From Lachnospiraceae bacterium (GTDB taxonomy: Bacteria > Bacillota > Clostridia > Lachnospirales > Lachnospiraceae), in assembly GCA_017518735.1 (NCBI GenBank), contig JAFWTY010000007.1:1-64000 (forward strand): a DNA stretch of 64,000 nucleotides, in the 5' to 3' direction. The notes beneath the pieces are model-generated. The model did not search any database and was not told where the DNA came from. It saw only the letters and a program-made list of their open reading frames with translations. Numbering within the stretch: position 1 is the stretch's first letter; each line of letters begins with the position of its first letter. Below are positions 10,101 to 17,455 of this stretch, piece by piece. Position numbers and translations under genes: made by a program.

Positions 10101-10555
10101 AGAAATTACTGGATGACCAGAAGGAAATCGAACGGAAGGGAGAAAGCGGTAAATATAGCTTAGAGTCCATGGGCAAAGGCGTCTATATAAACGGCAACCT
10201 CTTTGAAGCTAAGGTACGCTGCGCAATCGACTATATCGTTGCGAAGGAAGTCGAGTTACGGGGCGGCCTGAAGCAGGGAGAGAGCGCTGTCTCCATCGAA
10301 AAGGAACTCTTCCCGACAAAGAATGAAAGAGCCAAACTGCTTGGTTTGCTGGATTCCATGGAAGGCGAAGAATTCGCAAAACTTGTTTCTGACGGTAAGT
10401 TTAAAGAAGCTATCCGGCCGAAACAGGAAGCAATCCAGAATAACGGCAAGGCCGTGGAAGAGGGCGAAAAACAGTTAAACGGAGCAAATCACCAGAATGG
10501 AAATGCCAACCAGAAAGCGGAAGGCGTGAAGGAATTCAAAGGACTCAAGCCCTGA
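4124..10555 (+). CDS. Giant cytoplasmic helical protein with internal duplication, function unknown
   Basis: A 2143-residue protein that I do not recognise. It has no signal peptide, transmembrane segment or catalytic motif that I can see and is mostly charged helix. It contains two diverged copies of a module of more than 700 residues, near 80-800 and 1038-1780. Matching landmarks in order are LKNWAVVFKKSLAKV with VKNWADVYKAGTQAV, FWEMKHSWYCFQEMI with FNELKNSWWALSGAI, and IDGKKPSELWSEKY with IDGKSPQEIWGEKY. The last 130 residues follow an Ala/Pro/Glu linker and resemble, weakly, the C-termini of the helical-repeat proteins at 34.6 and 59.9 kb. The start has AGAGAGGG about 6 nt upstream. Its promoter carries the same tandem box as the secretion operon, so a joint role, possibly as a substrate, is inferred. 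Confidence 0.85.
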   Translation: MDGNNLNIQNNAQNNIPVYEGDLAPLKNAEPFYFAKGKLSERLNQKFSHLESNKQYGILIWGVGEKIVNHPDFPNTVSTSAPNRVYALFCLWAMAEKNMSVEEVTRFTQGPVLDQNGEVTNQEHLKNMETLRNEFVDFCNKNAMMAPKGGETKAEKESRLKNWAVVFKKSLAKVKEFKVPDIDYLDMEQAKPHLDTFAMLNNLVVNAVQESDRMMDSLGNGITDFAAADGEKEFWEMKHSWYCFQEMIGNLAFKTVSSSDVNNKDIFSRTGHMNSMTFAGEYLTPFKGKPVKELLDDFEKKQPLISTCFAEINNDIQKNVPGNIEPKLAISALLGSNREIYLDTYKKNYAKNLNVASKLLSERLDTNALSFLRTIMEPGLSKVLKEAGDDAASMKALNDRDILVYRTVSSNVKHFVNVAVKSLVNNGNYETVLHNLDEQRSDLFLIDGKKPSELWSEKYNDLTADEKEQMFRLEIAKAIATGSYNVQIRHFEFDINGNMKETAPRDLSMGREKTQRTAEALASYAPVRDDMLSALKDMKASLLKTQKSAAKNFGGREEEGSVEYRNYTKALQNVIDVLEQDAKGADVSPDEIRNRLSALERVAAKYHETHKNPKSDDGILRRDLSIKAKTGLVETFDSIRAGLQSNLLVGLSKSVTARNASYSTLIKHFNDKNIKETYGYGDLKDPSNTESYVKAELAGKLNALNASQDPNKKYTPEEEQARKYLFGYFDILINPDPALPKPEYSVEALRLIEHFDDKVKELAANPVFQKYMTENPEKCVRDFVNVEKRAEELHADYNRQIYNAMKSFGSGSKFVTMLPKNSEVSPEDTLRSVSNQEQPEVAMIQYYKNLGKLVVLDALNKETEVSKQMREEIAMNPKRFDEMILKASQYFKSVHALEGKNINKMSERFMESKFTKDFVKHFSAEEVRARKEREEQYKSELDATEKSLAVLFSEDEDIELSKEDYTRFDEKAHYSDAYYVTEEFSDLGRMLWDIPPVSYKEDRLIKTTSPDGKEVEVTLKDVPVIEKLNINEVLKDGKISPTRHPTQQAIFVFWTIAKKGLGINDAFKICGTKPEYDNEGNLKNKEAYELSQEFRKEFLIFVRQNGTGRADARKEAVEQSVKNWADVYKAGTQAVMNSAFPEGNYRNQEDLVKNMPALHQLIRLCIDVDQEFDSIFGVNNKVNARKIAQKHLGGEKAFNELKNSWWALSGAIDDFNNGYGFMSPDNVAPDRFVDHSLSTLRNGLLNRAISRSVAKEIMNGYNGKTLGEISKEKGVKALYQKAFVANISSVSDEYVNSHPELTNEAVKYLLGKKGTFEQDIKPIIDRAMAEAKEQIYTDQIGKANSFKDNLKFENEAVKKLAAVPDGDLEAMKKFMEENVAVKDSSRKDVILSGADHIAAYISDATSGLFNTDKLTICSILGINASDTIRIDGKSPQEIWGEKYASITDPDLKEEYLRAEILKEMVLGRHTIEMRNFMLQGEELVEAPRQLIRPANEKLTELCDAVHVYEAGREDILRELNTLKSRFAVTQLNPDANFTTGAPKEGNTEEYKELTKYLNNLIQILSDEKENVCDKKTILEQFDNFLEAAQEYEKTHTGLFVGRWGTHAKERVGISKDCQKIAPDLKEKYLRLRNGFDSSLSSTNNTNFRDGSYNRIVASVNSMEEAYPFLEAKEEGYYKQKYFEQEMAREIDLLMNKPVPEGPLPEENYRMAREYLIYKYMQKAQDGLANAEDIRFIREADGRINELAGDKVFQAWAKTNKAGCFTGYEEIEKINSRGDAFATYQESKLFFFQREERLQKDHGSLYAYVAGLSEANATGLNEADLGRRADNNLLGILRSNNAENKEGIYDRLAEVILCQATGDNRAAYIPLIHCYRIGVFEENHEREELLKQYKEGIKEMLKEKYPDLLNLSEQNPKALEEFKQKIENGEFFLNNTDAIIDKVTGVMANGFVHKKNAPEAGRDNAQIEQEVLNEKAPQAAPAAPKEPEIDPAVKKLLDDQKEIERKGESGKYSLESMGKGVYINGNLFEAKVRCAIDYIVAKEVELRGGLKQGESAVSIEKELFPTKNERAKLLGLLDSMEGEEFAKLVSDGKFKEAIRPKQEAIQNNGKAVEEGEKQLNGANHQNGNANQKAEGVKEFKGLKP

Positions 10556-10684
10556 TGGAATGGAAGGGTTCCGGGAATGACGAATAAAGATATTGTGTTG
10601 AAAGATAATATGATTAACTGTATATTGGAGAAACACAATACAACAATCGAATACGAATAGAATATTTGATTGAAATAAGCCATT

Positions 10685-10712
10685 AAACAGCCGGTTTCCC
10701 GGCTGTTTTTTG
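10685..10712 (+). terminator. Rho-independent terminator
   Basis: A 10-bp stem (AAACAGCCGG with CCGGCTGTTT) around the loop TTTC is followed by a T run. It ends the giant-protein transcript 130 bp after the stop. Confidence 0.9.
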
Positions 10713-10747
10713 TTTGTCGGAAAAAATTGTCAAAAATTTCTCAAACT

Positions 10748-10778
10748 TTAAGTTCATTTTAGGTTCGTCCTTTACAAT
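10748..10778 (+). promoter_or_regulatory. Promoter with 11-bp direct repeats before the VTC operon
   Basis: TTAAGTTC (10748-10755) and TTAGGTTC (10759-10766) are direct repeats with an 11-bp period. A TACAAT -10 box lies at 10773-10778 and there is no good -35 hexamer. The layout suggests a PhoB/OmpR-type activator, with a sequence distinct from the YTGGAC boxes elsewhere. Confidence 0.55.
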
Positions 10779-10801
10779 GAACCCAGAAAGTGAGGAATGA
10801 A

Positions 10802-11524
10802 ATGAGTTATCAGGACACCTTCAAAAGAGTGGAAATTAAATATCTCCTCAGTGCATCGCAGAAACGCGAACTGATGAAAACCATAAAGAAACACATGATC
10901 CTCGATCAGTACGGACGAACCACCATCCAGAACATCTACTACGACACACCGGACTGGCAGTTGATCCGCACATCTCTTGAAAAGCCGATCTACAAAGAGA
11001 AGTTAAGACTTCGAAGCTACGGAACGGCAGACCCCGGCAAAACGGTTTTCATCGAGATTAAGAAAAAGTACGACGGAGTGGTATATAAAAGGCGAACTTC
11101 CGCAACGGAAGCCGAAGCGATGGCCTACTTAAATCACGGCATCAAAATCGCCGGCCACGTAGATCAGATTTCGCGAGAGATTGATTACTTCAAAAGCTTT
11201 TACAAAGGTCTGAAACCCGCGATGGTCATCAGCTATGAAAGGGAAGCGTTTTACGGAATGGAAGATCCGGACTTTCGCGTAACCTTCGATGAGAACATCC
11301 TTTGGAGAGAAGAGGACTTAACCTTAAGAAAGGATGCTTACGGAAATGCAATTTTAAATCCCGGACAGTGCCTGATGGAAGTCAAAGCAGCGGCGGCCAT
11401 GCCGATGTGGCTGACCGGGGAAATGAACCGGCTGGGAATTTTCCAGACATCCTTTTCCAAATACGGAAGAGCATACGAAATGAAACTGATGAACGAATAC
11501 ACCAAAGCAGAAAGGAGAGCATGA
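10802..11524 (+). CDS. VTC domain (polyphosphate polymerase-like) protein
   Basis: This 240-residue protein matches the VTC tunnel fold. Visible are an N-terminal RVEIKYLLS motif, YYDTPDWQL, the basic pair KEKLRLRSYG, FIEIKKKYDGVVYKRR, SYEREAF and a late LMEVK. The alternating Arg/Lys and Glu residues line the tunnel in yeast Vtc4 polyphosphate polymerase. In bacteria these proteins stand next to DUF4956 membrane proteins and cell-surface Cthe_2159 or CotH proteins, exactly as here, and the real product is not settled. The ATG at 10802 has GAGG 6 nt upstream; a GTG at 10790 is less likely. It is followed by DUF4956 with 1 bp between the genes. Confidence 0.85.
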   Translation: MSYQDTFKRVEIKYLLSASQKRELMKTIKKHMILDQYGRTTIQNIYYDTPDWQLIRTSLEKPIYKEKLRLRSYGTADPGKTVFIEIKKKYDGVVYKRRTSATEAEAMAYLNHGIKIAGHVDQISREIDYFKSFYKGLKPAMVISYEREAFYGMEDPDFRVTFDENILWREEDLTLRKDAYGNAILNPGQCLMEVKAAAAMPMWLTGEMNRLGIFQTSFSKYGRAYEMKLMNEYTKAERRA

Positions 11525-11525
11525 T

Positions 11526-12218
11526 ATGAGTAATTTTTTTCAGGGAGTATTTGACAGTACGACAACTTCATTACAACTCGGAGACTTCTTCCTTTGCCTC
11601 GGCGTTTCGCTTGCAATCGGTATTTTCCTGGCTCTGATTTATACAGTGAAAAACGAATACTCGCAGAGTTTCATCTTAACACTGGCTCTGATTCCCGCAG
11701 TGGTTTGTGTAGTGATCATGATGGTAAACGGGAACATCGGCGCAGGAATCGCCGTAGCAGGAGCCTTCAGTCTGGTACGTTTTCGCTCCGCACCGGGTAG
11801 CGCGAAAGAGATTTGTGCAATCTTCTTAGCCATGGGTGTAGGATTAATGACCGGCATGGGATATCTCGGATATGCAGCCGTTTTTGCCGCAGTGCTCGGC
11901 GGAGCCCTCCTCCTCTTCAACGTACTTCAGATTGGAAGCAGCAAGAAACCATTGCTTAACAAAACTTTACACATCACGATTCCGGAAACCCTGGAATATG
12001 AGGGCGTGTTCGATGATCTGATGGGTTCCTACACCTCGAAGGCACAACTTGTAAACGTAAAAACGACCAATATGGGAAGTCTCTATAAATTGACTTACGA
12101 CGTAACCTTGAAAGAATTCGGCAAAGAAAAACAGTTCCTGGATCAGCTTCGCTGCAGAAACGGAAACCTCGAGGTTTCAATTTCGAAAAAAGATCAGCCG
12201 TTTGGCTCGGAATTATAA
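11526..12218 (+). CDS. DUF4956 family membrane protein
   Basis: A 230-residue protein whose N-terminal two thirds contain four or five transmembrane helices. One of these is AGIAVAGAFSLVRFRSAPGS, the strongly conserved arginine-bearing motif of DUF4956. The C-terminal 80 residues are a soluble cytoplasmic domain. DUF4956 is a regular partner of VTC-domain proteins, and a membrane complex that makes or moves an anionic polymer has been proposed on context. Here it lies between the VTC gene and a surface beta-helix lipoprotein. Confidence 0.85.
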   Translation: MSNFFQGVFDSTTTSLQLGDFFLCLGVSLAIGIFLALIYTVKNEYSQSFILTLALIPAVVCVVIMMVNGNIGAGIAVAGAFSLVRFRSAPGSAKEICAIFLAMGVGLMTGMGYLGYAAVFAAVLGGALLLFNVLQIGSSKKPLLNKTLHITIPETLEYEGVFDDLMGSYTSKAQLVNVKTTNMGSLYKLTYDVTLKEFGKEKQFLDQLRCRNGNLEVSISKKDQPFGSEL

Positions 12219-12241
12219 ATCCGGATAAGGAGGAAACAACT

Positions 12242-13375
12242 ATGAATAAGAAAAAGAACCGGACAGTTCAGAATACTGAGAATATAAAGAAGCAAAAGGA
12301 GAAGCTTCGTAAAGAGCAGGTGATGACAGCGGCCTTCCTACTTTACGGCATCTTCTTTGCAACAGGATGTACCTTCAATCCCGGGTCTGTAAGCACAACA
12401 TCGGGAGTTACCAGCGAAACATCGATCAGCACAGATGCCGTAGAGGTTGAGGCAGAGGATGACGGATCCGTAACGATTACCGAAGAAGGCAGTTACGTTC
12501 TTAGCGGAAAGATTACCGGCACCGTGACCGTGGATGCTTCGAAAGATGCAAAAGTGGAGATCATCCTTAACGGCGCTGACATTGAATCCGAAGCGCCCAT
12601 CTTCATAAAGCAGGCAGACAAAGTGACGATTACCTTAGCTGACGGCACAACCAATACAATTACCCAGACCGGTGATTTCATCACCATAGATGATGAAGAA
12701 CTTAACGCAGCGATTTATTCCAAGGAAGACCTGGTCTTTGACGGAAACGGAAGTCTTACGATCACATCCAAGGAAGGACATGCAGTAAAGTCCAAGGATG
12801 ATCTGAAGGTTAAGGCCGGTAACATCACGATTGAAGCAGCCAAAGACGGCATGCATGTGAAGGAAGAGTTAACCGTAGACGGCGGTACGCTTAAGATCAC
12901 GGCAGCAGAAGGCCTCGAGGCAACCGTGGTTACGATTAATGACGGCGATATTACGATTGAAGCATCCGATGACGGAATCAATGCTTCCTTAAAGTCCGAC
13001 GATATCACGACCGCGAAGGTGGAGATCAACGGCGGAAACTTAACGATTACGATGGGCTCCGGCGATACGGACGGTATTGATGCAAACGGAGATTTGTATA
13101 TCAACGGCGGTACAATCACCATAAACGCGCAGTTCCCGTTCGACTATGACGGAACGGCTGAGTTAAACGGAGGAACGGTTATCGTTAACGGCGAAGAAGT
13201 GACGGAACTTACGAACCAGTTCGGCGGTGGTACCGGAGGCGGAAGGGGTAACATGCCGCAGGATTTCGATCCGGACAACATGCCCCAGGGACCCGGAAAA
13301 GGTGATATGCCGGAAGATTTTGATCCCGACAATATGCCTGAAGGATTTGACAAGGGTCAGCGCCCGCAAAGATAG
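12242..13375 (+). CDS. Cthe_2159-like (DUF4353) surface beta-helix lipoprotein
   Basis: A 377-residue protein with a positively charged N-terminus, a hydrophobic segment and a likely lipobox ending at Cys (FATGC, near residue 43). The rest is a parallel beta-helix rich in repeated short strands such as GGNLTITMGSGDTDGIDANG and NGGTITINA, with many Asp and Asn turns. This matches the Cthe_2159 family, whose founding member binds polygalacturonic acid. The C-terminal 50 residues are a low-complexity tail with near-repeats of DMPEDFDPDNMPEGF. GGAGG lies before the ATG. It is the last gene of the VTC/DUF4956 operon. Confidence 0.85.
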   Translation: MNKKKNRTVQNTENIKKQKEKLRKEQVMTAAFLLYGIFFATGCTFNPGSVSTTSGVTSETSISTDAVEVEAEDDGSVTITEEGSYVLSGKITGTVTVDASKDAKVEIILNGADIESEAPIFIKQADKVTITLADGTTNTITQTGDFITIDDEELNAAIYSKEDLVFDGNGSLTITSKEGHAVKSKDDLKVKAGNITIEAAKDGMHVKEELTVDGGTLKITAAEGLEATVVTINDGDITIEASDDGINASLKSDDITTAKVEINGGNLTITMGSGDTDGIDANGDLYINGGTITINAQFPFDYDGTAELNGGTVIVNGEEVTELTNQFGGGTGGGRGNMPQDFDPDNMPQGPGKGDMPEDFDPDNMPEGFDKGQRPQR

Positions 13376-13478
13376 GACTGTGACGATTCACCGGCTGATA
13401 GGCCGGACCGACCATCCTTATATTGAAAATCCATCATAACTATGGGAAAATAGTATTCGGAGTAAAATTTTTATCCGG

Positions 13479-13577
13479 ATGGGGAATGAGTGGCTGGATA
13501 TGAGCTTAGAATCCACCTGGGAAAGAATCGGATTTCCCACGAATAATGCCTGCTTCAGAGCCTTATATGCAAAATAA
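13479..13577 (+). CDS. Possible 32-residue peptide in a 426-bp gap
   Basis: The stretch from 13376 to 13801 holds no full gene. This short frame encodes MGNEWLDMSLESTWERIG followed by FPTNNACFRALYAK. It has no clear ribosome site and may be a gene remnant. The rest of the gap holds a terminator (13591-13619) and the promoter box at 13685. Confidence 0.2.
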   Translation: MGNEWLDMSLESTWERIGFPTNNACFRALYAK

Positions 13578-13590
13578 CACATAAGTATAC

Positions 13591-13619
13591 AAAAAACCTG
13601 CGCTCGTCGCGGGTTTTTT
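13591..13619 (+). terminator. Rho-independent terminator
   Basis: A 12-bp stem (AAAAAACCTGCG with CGCGGGTTTTTT, one wobble) around the loop CTCGT provides its own T run. It ends the VTC operon transcript. Confidence 0.85.
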
Positions 13620-13684
13620 ACTTGTTTTATGGTATAATAATCTAGTGCCCGTGGCAAATGGTTCCATATCGGAAGAAACAGGTG

Positions 13685-13716
13685 CTGGACATATGTTGGA
13701 CGGTTCGGGGTATAAT
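13685..13716 (+). promoter_or_regulatory. Shared tandem-repeat promoter box, copy 2
   Basis: CTGGAC (13685-13690), 5 nt, TTGGAC (13696-13701), 9 nt, then a perfect TATAAT (13711-13716). It drives the SpoIIE-type phosphatase and TIR-LRR genes from about 80 nt upstream. Confidence 0.75.
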
Positions 13717-13801
13717 AATTATTTAAGTGCGAAATGCTTCGCCTTTTGCAGATTATCCGGGAAACGGATATAATTACGAAAGGAAATGACAGGGGAGCAA
13801 C

Positions 13802-15451
13802 ATGGAAGGAAAGAAGAAAAAGAGAAAAAACTGGATCGGAAACAGTATGTCAGCCAACATTATCATTTCGATTGCGTCTTTGCAGGCATTGTTCGGAGTG
13901 GTTACCGCATTCATCGGTCTTTGGAGTTTTACCAACGCATTCAAGGTGGAATATGCGGAATCCACCTATCATATGGCCGACACCGCATCGATGCTGGTAA
14001 ATGCAGACAATCTGGATGCGTACTTAAACGGCGAACTGCCGGAAGAGTATGAAAGAACCTATTCGATTCTGGAGAGATACTGTATTAAAATCCATGTTTC
14101 CATCGTTTATGTCATAAGGGTAGACCAAAGTGACTATGGAAGATTCACCTCCGTATTCAATTGTGTGGACAACGAGGTAGACAATACCAATTACACCCCG
14201 TGGGAGCTCGGATTTAAGAGAGACACCACCAACGATGAATACCGTCGGAAATACAAAGCAATCTACGAAGAGGGAAGTCCTTATGAAACCATCTACCGAA
14301 TCAAAACGACGGACGGACAGCACCCGCATGTTACAACCATGGTTCCCGTACGTAATTCCAACGATGAAGTGGTGGGAATTCTTTGTATGCAAAGACCTGC
14401 AAGAGAACTTGCGGAAGCCAGAATCCTGTATATTCGAAACGTAATTATTTCCAATATCATTCTGGCCTTTATTGCCTGCTGTTTTGCAATTTGGTATTTT
14501 AGAAGAAGAATTGTCAAACCCATCCGAAAAGTATCCAAAGAAGCAATCCGTTTTTCCAGAGAAAAGACCATCGGCGAGGGTCTGGAAAATGTCAGCAGAT
14601 TCCAGGTTCTTGACGATCTGGCCACATCCCTGGATAACATGGAAAACGACATGGTAACCTATATGGATGATCTGACCAGGGTTGCCGCCATGAAACAGCG
14701 TATCGAGACGGAGATGAGCCTGGCAGCCAGAATTCAGGAGGATATGCTTCCGAGAGAGTATCCGGCATTTACGGATCGGAAGGACTTCGAAGTATTCGGC
14801 TCCATGAATCCCGCAAAAGAAGTCGGCGGAGACTTCTTCCATCATTTCCTTTTGGATGATACACATCTCTGTCTGATGATTGCCGATGTTTCCGGAAAGG
14901 GAGTTCCTGCGGCACTTACCATGATGGCGGCCATGATTACATTGACCAACATTGCACAGACCGGAAAAGGACCCGCGGAGATTCTTGCAGCCAGCAACGA
15001 TGCGATCAATGCCCATAACCGTTCGGAAATGTTTATTACGGTATGGCTCGGTATTCTGGATCTTACGACCGGTGTATTAACGGCAGCCAATGCCGGACAT
15101 GAATATCCGACGATATATCATGAAGGCGGACAGTTTGAACTTGTCAAAGACAAACACGGACTTGTAATCGGTGCCATGGATGGACTGAAATACAAGGAAT
15201 ATACATTGGAACTGAAACCCGGATCGAAACTGTTTGTTTATACGGACGGCGTTCCGGAAGCAACCAACCGGTCCGAGGAACTCTTCGGTACGGACAGAAT
15301 GCTCGTGGCACTGAATGAAGAGCCGACGGCAGGACCGCAGAAGATTCTTGCCAACGTCAGAAAGCACATTGATGATTTCGTGGGCGATGCGGAACAATTT
15401 GATGATTTGACAATGTTATGTGTGGAATACAGGGGACCACAGAACGTGTAA
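13802..15451 (+). CDS. Membrane sensor with HAMP and SpoIIE/PP2C phosphatase domain
   Basis: A 549-residue protein. Transmembrane helices near 18-43 and 214-236 enclose an extracellular sensor domain, followed by a HAMP segment (RRRIVKPIRKVSKE). The PP2C domain begins near residue 300 with ARIQEDMLPREYP and carries the metal-binding motifs VGGDFF, IADVSGKGVPAAL, TDGVPEAT and a final FDDLTMLCVEY. Such phosphatases dephosphorylate STAS-domain anti-anti-sigma factors. A candidate STAS target is encoded at 50.2 kb and an RsbW-like kinase at 63.6 kb, but this pairing is inferred. The TIR-LRR gene follows after 37 bp on the same transcript. Confidence 0.9.
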   Translation: MEGKKKKRKNWIGNSMSANIIISIASLQALFGVVTAFIGLWSFTNAFKVEYAESTYHMADTASMLVNADNLDAYLNGELPEEYERTYSILERYCIKIHVSIVYVIRVDQSDYGRFTSVFNCVDNEVDNTNYTPWELGFKRDTTNDEYRRKYKAIYEEGSPYETIYRIKTTDGQHPHVTTMVPVRNSNDEVVGILCMQRPARELAEARILYIRNVIISNIILAFIACCFAIWYFRRRIVKPIRKVSKEAIRFSREKTIGEGLENVSRFQVLDDLATSLDNMENDMVTYMDDLTRVAAMKQRIETEMSLAARIQEDMLPREYPAFTDRKDFEVFGSMNPAKEVGGDFFHHFLLDDTHLCLMIADVSGKGVPAALTMMAAMITLTNIAQTGKGPAEILAASNDAINAHNRSEMFITVWLGILDLTTGVLTAANAGHEYPTIYHEGGQFELVKDKHGLVIGAMDGLKYKEYTLELKPGSKLFVYTDGVPEATNRSEELFGTDRMLVALNEEPTAGPQKILANVRKHIDDFVGDAEQFDDLTMLCVEYRGPQNV

Positions 15452-15488
15452 AAGGGAAAAAAAGGGAAAGAGAGGATTCTTACGGAAT

Positions 15489-17405
15489 ATGGCCGATATT
15501 GCAATGCCGAAACCCTATGAGGGAAAAGAAAAATACATTTTTGTCAGCTACAGCCATAAGGATATTGACAGAGTCATTCCCATCGTCAACCGACTGATGA
15601 TGGACGGATTTCGTGTGTGGTATGACGACGGAATCAGCCCGGGAACGGAATGGCCGGAGGTAATCGCACAGCACTTAAACGACTGTGAATTGTTCATTGC
15701 CTTCCTTTCGAACTCCTATATGGATTCGTTTAACTGCAAACGTGAGATTGACTTTGCCGTGCGCAAGAGAAAGACCTTCTTAGCCGTTTTTCTGGAAGAG
15801 ACAGAACTTTCTCTCGGCGTGGAGATGCAGATTTCCACTGTACAGTCGGCGGATTATTATAAGATGTCCCAGGAGGCCTTCCTCGAAAGCCTCTATAATC
15901 TGGATGTGATCAAGAGTTCCGGCTGCCGCATGGAACCCGGTGAGGGAAGTGCGGCGCAGCAGGCGACCGTCTCCGAAGAGCAGGCGGCTGCAAATCAGGC
16001 AACCATGGCAAATGCACAGATTATGGCAGACCAGGTAGCCATACTGGAAGCACAGGTGAGCAATACGCAACCTGCTTCCGCACAGCAGACAATGCCGCAG
16101 TCACAGCCTTCAAACGTTGCAAAGGAAAAGGCAGCAAAACCCAAGAAGAAAACCAAAATCTTTATTCCGATTCTTGTCGGAGTTCTGGTTTTACTTGGCG
16201 TAGCCGGAGCCATAATCGGGCTCAATCTTTCCAAATCAAAACAGAAAGCCAAAACGAGCACAAACAAATATGCGCTTGAAATCGCCGATGCCACCATCAC
16301 GGCGAGGGTCTTACGAAAGGAAGCCAAAGGCAAAGATATCAAGCGAATCAAAATCGAAAACTGCGAATTCTCCATTAAGGATTCCCAAATCTGGAGTGAG
16401 ATTCTCTCGGATAAAGTGACGGAAATTACCGTCACCGGTTGTAATATGACGAGCGATGAAGCGGAAGCCATCCTCCAGAATGCTCCCGGTGTTAAGACCC
16501 TTGATTTCTCGGATAATCTGATTCATACGATTTCTTTTAAGAGCAATCCGAAACTTGAAAAAATCGATATCAGAAACAATATCCTTACCAATATCGACAA
16601 GACCAATCTGGAAAACTTAAAAACACTGTATGTGGATACGAATCAGCTTACCGATCTGGATTTCCTGGAGACAGCGATTCACCTGCAGACATTGACGGCG
16701 AACGAGAACAGTCTGGAATCCATCGATACCTTAAAGAATTGTTCACTTCTTACCAAGGTCTGCCTTGCGGATAACAGCATTTCGGACGTTACAGCACTGA
16801 AGGCTTCCCAGGATACCATCAAAGACTTAAATCTGGCTAACAATAAGATTGCGGACATCGGCATCTTAAATCCCATGCCGGAACTGGTAAACATCAGCGT
16901 GGATAATAACCTCCTGATTTCCCTTTATCTGGTGGGCTCGGAGAAACTGTCCTATCTTTCCGCCAGAAACAACCTGATCGATTCCTTAAACGGCGATTTC
17001 GACGAACTGACTTATATCGATATGGCAGATAACTGCTTAAGCGGAGATTATTATTTCCTCTATTCCACAAAACTGAAAAATGCATTTTTTGAAAACAACA
17101 AGATTACAGAACTCTTCTTCTACGGAGCGGAGTACAGGAGCGGAAACTTCAGCGTTTACAACAATCCGCTTGTGAAACTTGATCTCGGAGCAGAGAATAC
17201 TTCCTATGCGCTTTACGTAACGTATAATGAAGACATCGGTCCGAAACTAGAAACGAAGAACGGAAAACACTTATATCTCCTGGATTGTCCGTACGATGCA
17301 AGAGTGGCCTATGAAAAAGGATGGACCCAGTATAACGTGGATTTCCCGGAAGAAACGGAAATAGTGGAGAAGGTGGAAGAATTAAGAAAGCCGTTCGGTC
17401 AGTAA
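15489..17405 (+). CDS. TIR domain - transmembrane - leucine-rich-repeat protein
   Basis: A 638-residue protein in three parts. Residues 12-140 form a TIR domain: KYIFVSYSHKD, FRVWYDDGISPGTEWPE and FNCKREIDFAV, whose Glu86 sits where the catalytic glutamate of TIR NADases lies. An Ala/Gln-rich linker follows, then one transmembrane helix near 223-247 (FIPILVGVLVLLGVAGAII). Residues from about 310 to 595 are leucine-rich repeats, for example VKTLDFSDNLIHTI and LKTLYVDTNQLTDL. With no signal peptide, the expected topology is TIR inside and LRR outside, like a Toll-like receptor in reverse order. The ATG at 15489 is chosen because it directly precedes the TIR fold; GAGAGG lies rather far upstream. 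NADase activity and the ligand are not shown by sequence. Confidence 0.85.
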   Translation: MADIAMPKPYEGKEKYIFVSYSHKDIDRVIPIVNRLMMDGFRVWYDDGISPGTEWPEVIAQHLNDCELFIAFLSNSYMDSFNCKREIDFAVRKRKTFLAVFLEETELSLGVEMQISTVQSADYYKMSQEAFLESLYNLDVIKSSGCRMEPGEGSAAQQATVSEEQAAANQATMANAQIMADQVAILEAQVSNTQPASAQQTMPQSQPSNVAKEKAAKPKKKTKIFIPILVGVLVLLGVAGAIIGLNLSKSKQKAKTSTNKYALEIADATITARVLRKEAKGKDIKRIKIENCEFSIKDSQIWSEILSDKVTEITVTGCNMTSDEAEAILQNAPGVKTLDFSDNLIHTISFKSNPKLEKIDIRNNILTNIDKTNLENLKTLYVDTNQLTDLDFLETAIHLQTLTANENSLESIDTLKNCSLLTKVCLADNSISDVTALKASQDTIKDLNLANNKIADIGILNPMPELVNISVDNNLLISLYLVGSEKLSYLSARNNLIDSLNGDFDELTYIDMADNCLSGDYYFLYSTKLKNAFFENNKITELFFYGAEYRSGNFSVYNNPLVKLDLGAENTSYALYVTYNEDIGPKLETKNGKHLYLLDCPYDARVAYEKGWTQYNVDFPEETEIVEKVEELRKPFGQ

Positions 17406-17455
17406 AGAGCGAACGGCAAGCTAATAGGGGTGAAATGTATCGGGGGGATTCATTT

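Noticed and set aside
13376..13801. Riboswitch upstream of the phosphatase
   Set aside because: The gap contains a terminator, then a separate promoter box; no known riboswitch core is visible in the 80-nt leader.
15489..17405. Thoeris or similar TIR antiphage system
   Set aside because: No ThsA-like or other effector gene lies nearby, and the protein is a membrane LRR protein beside signalling genes.
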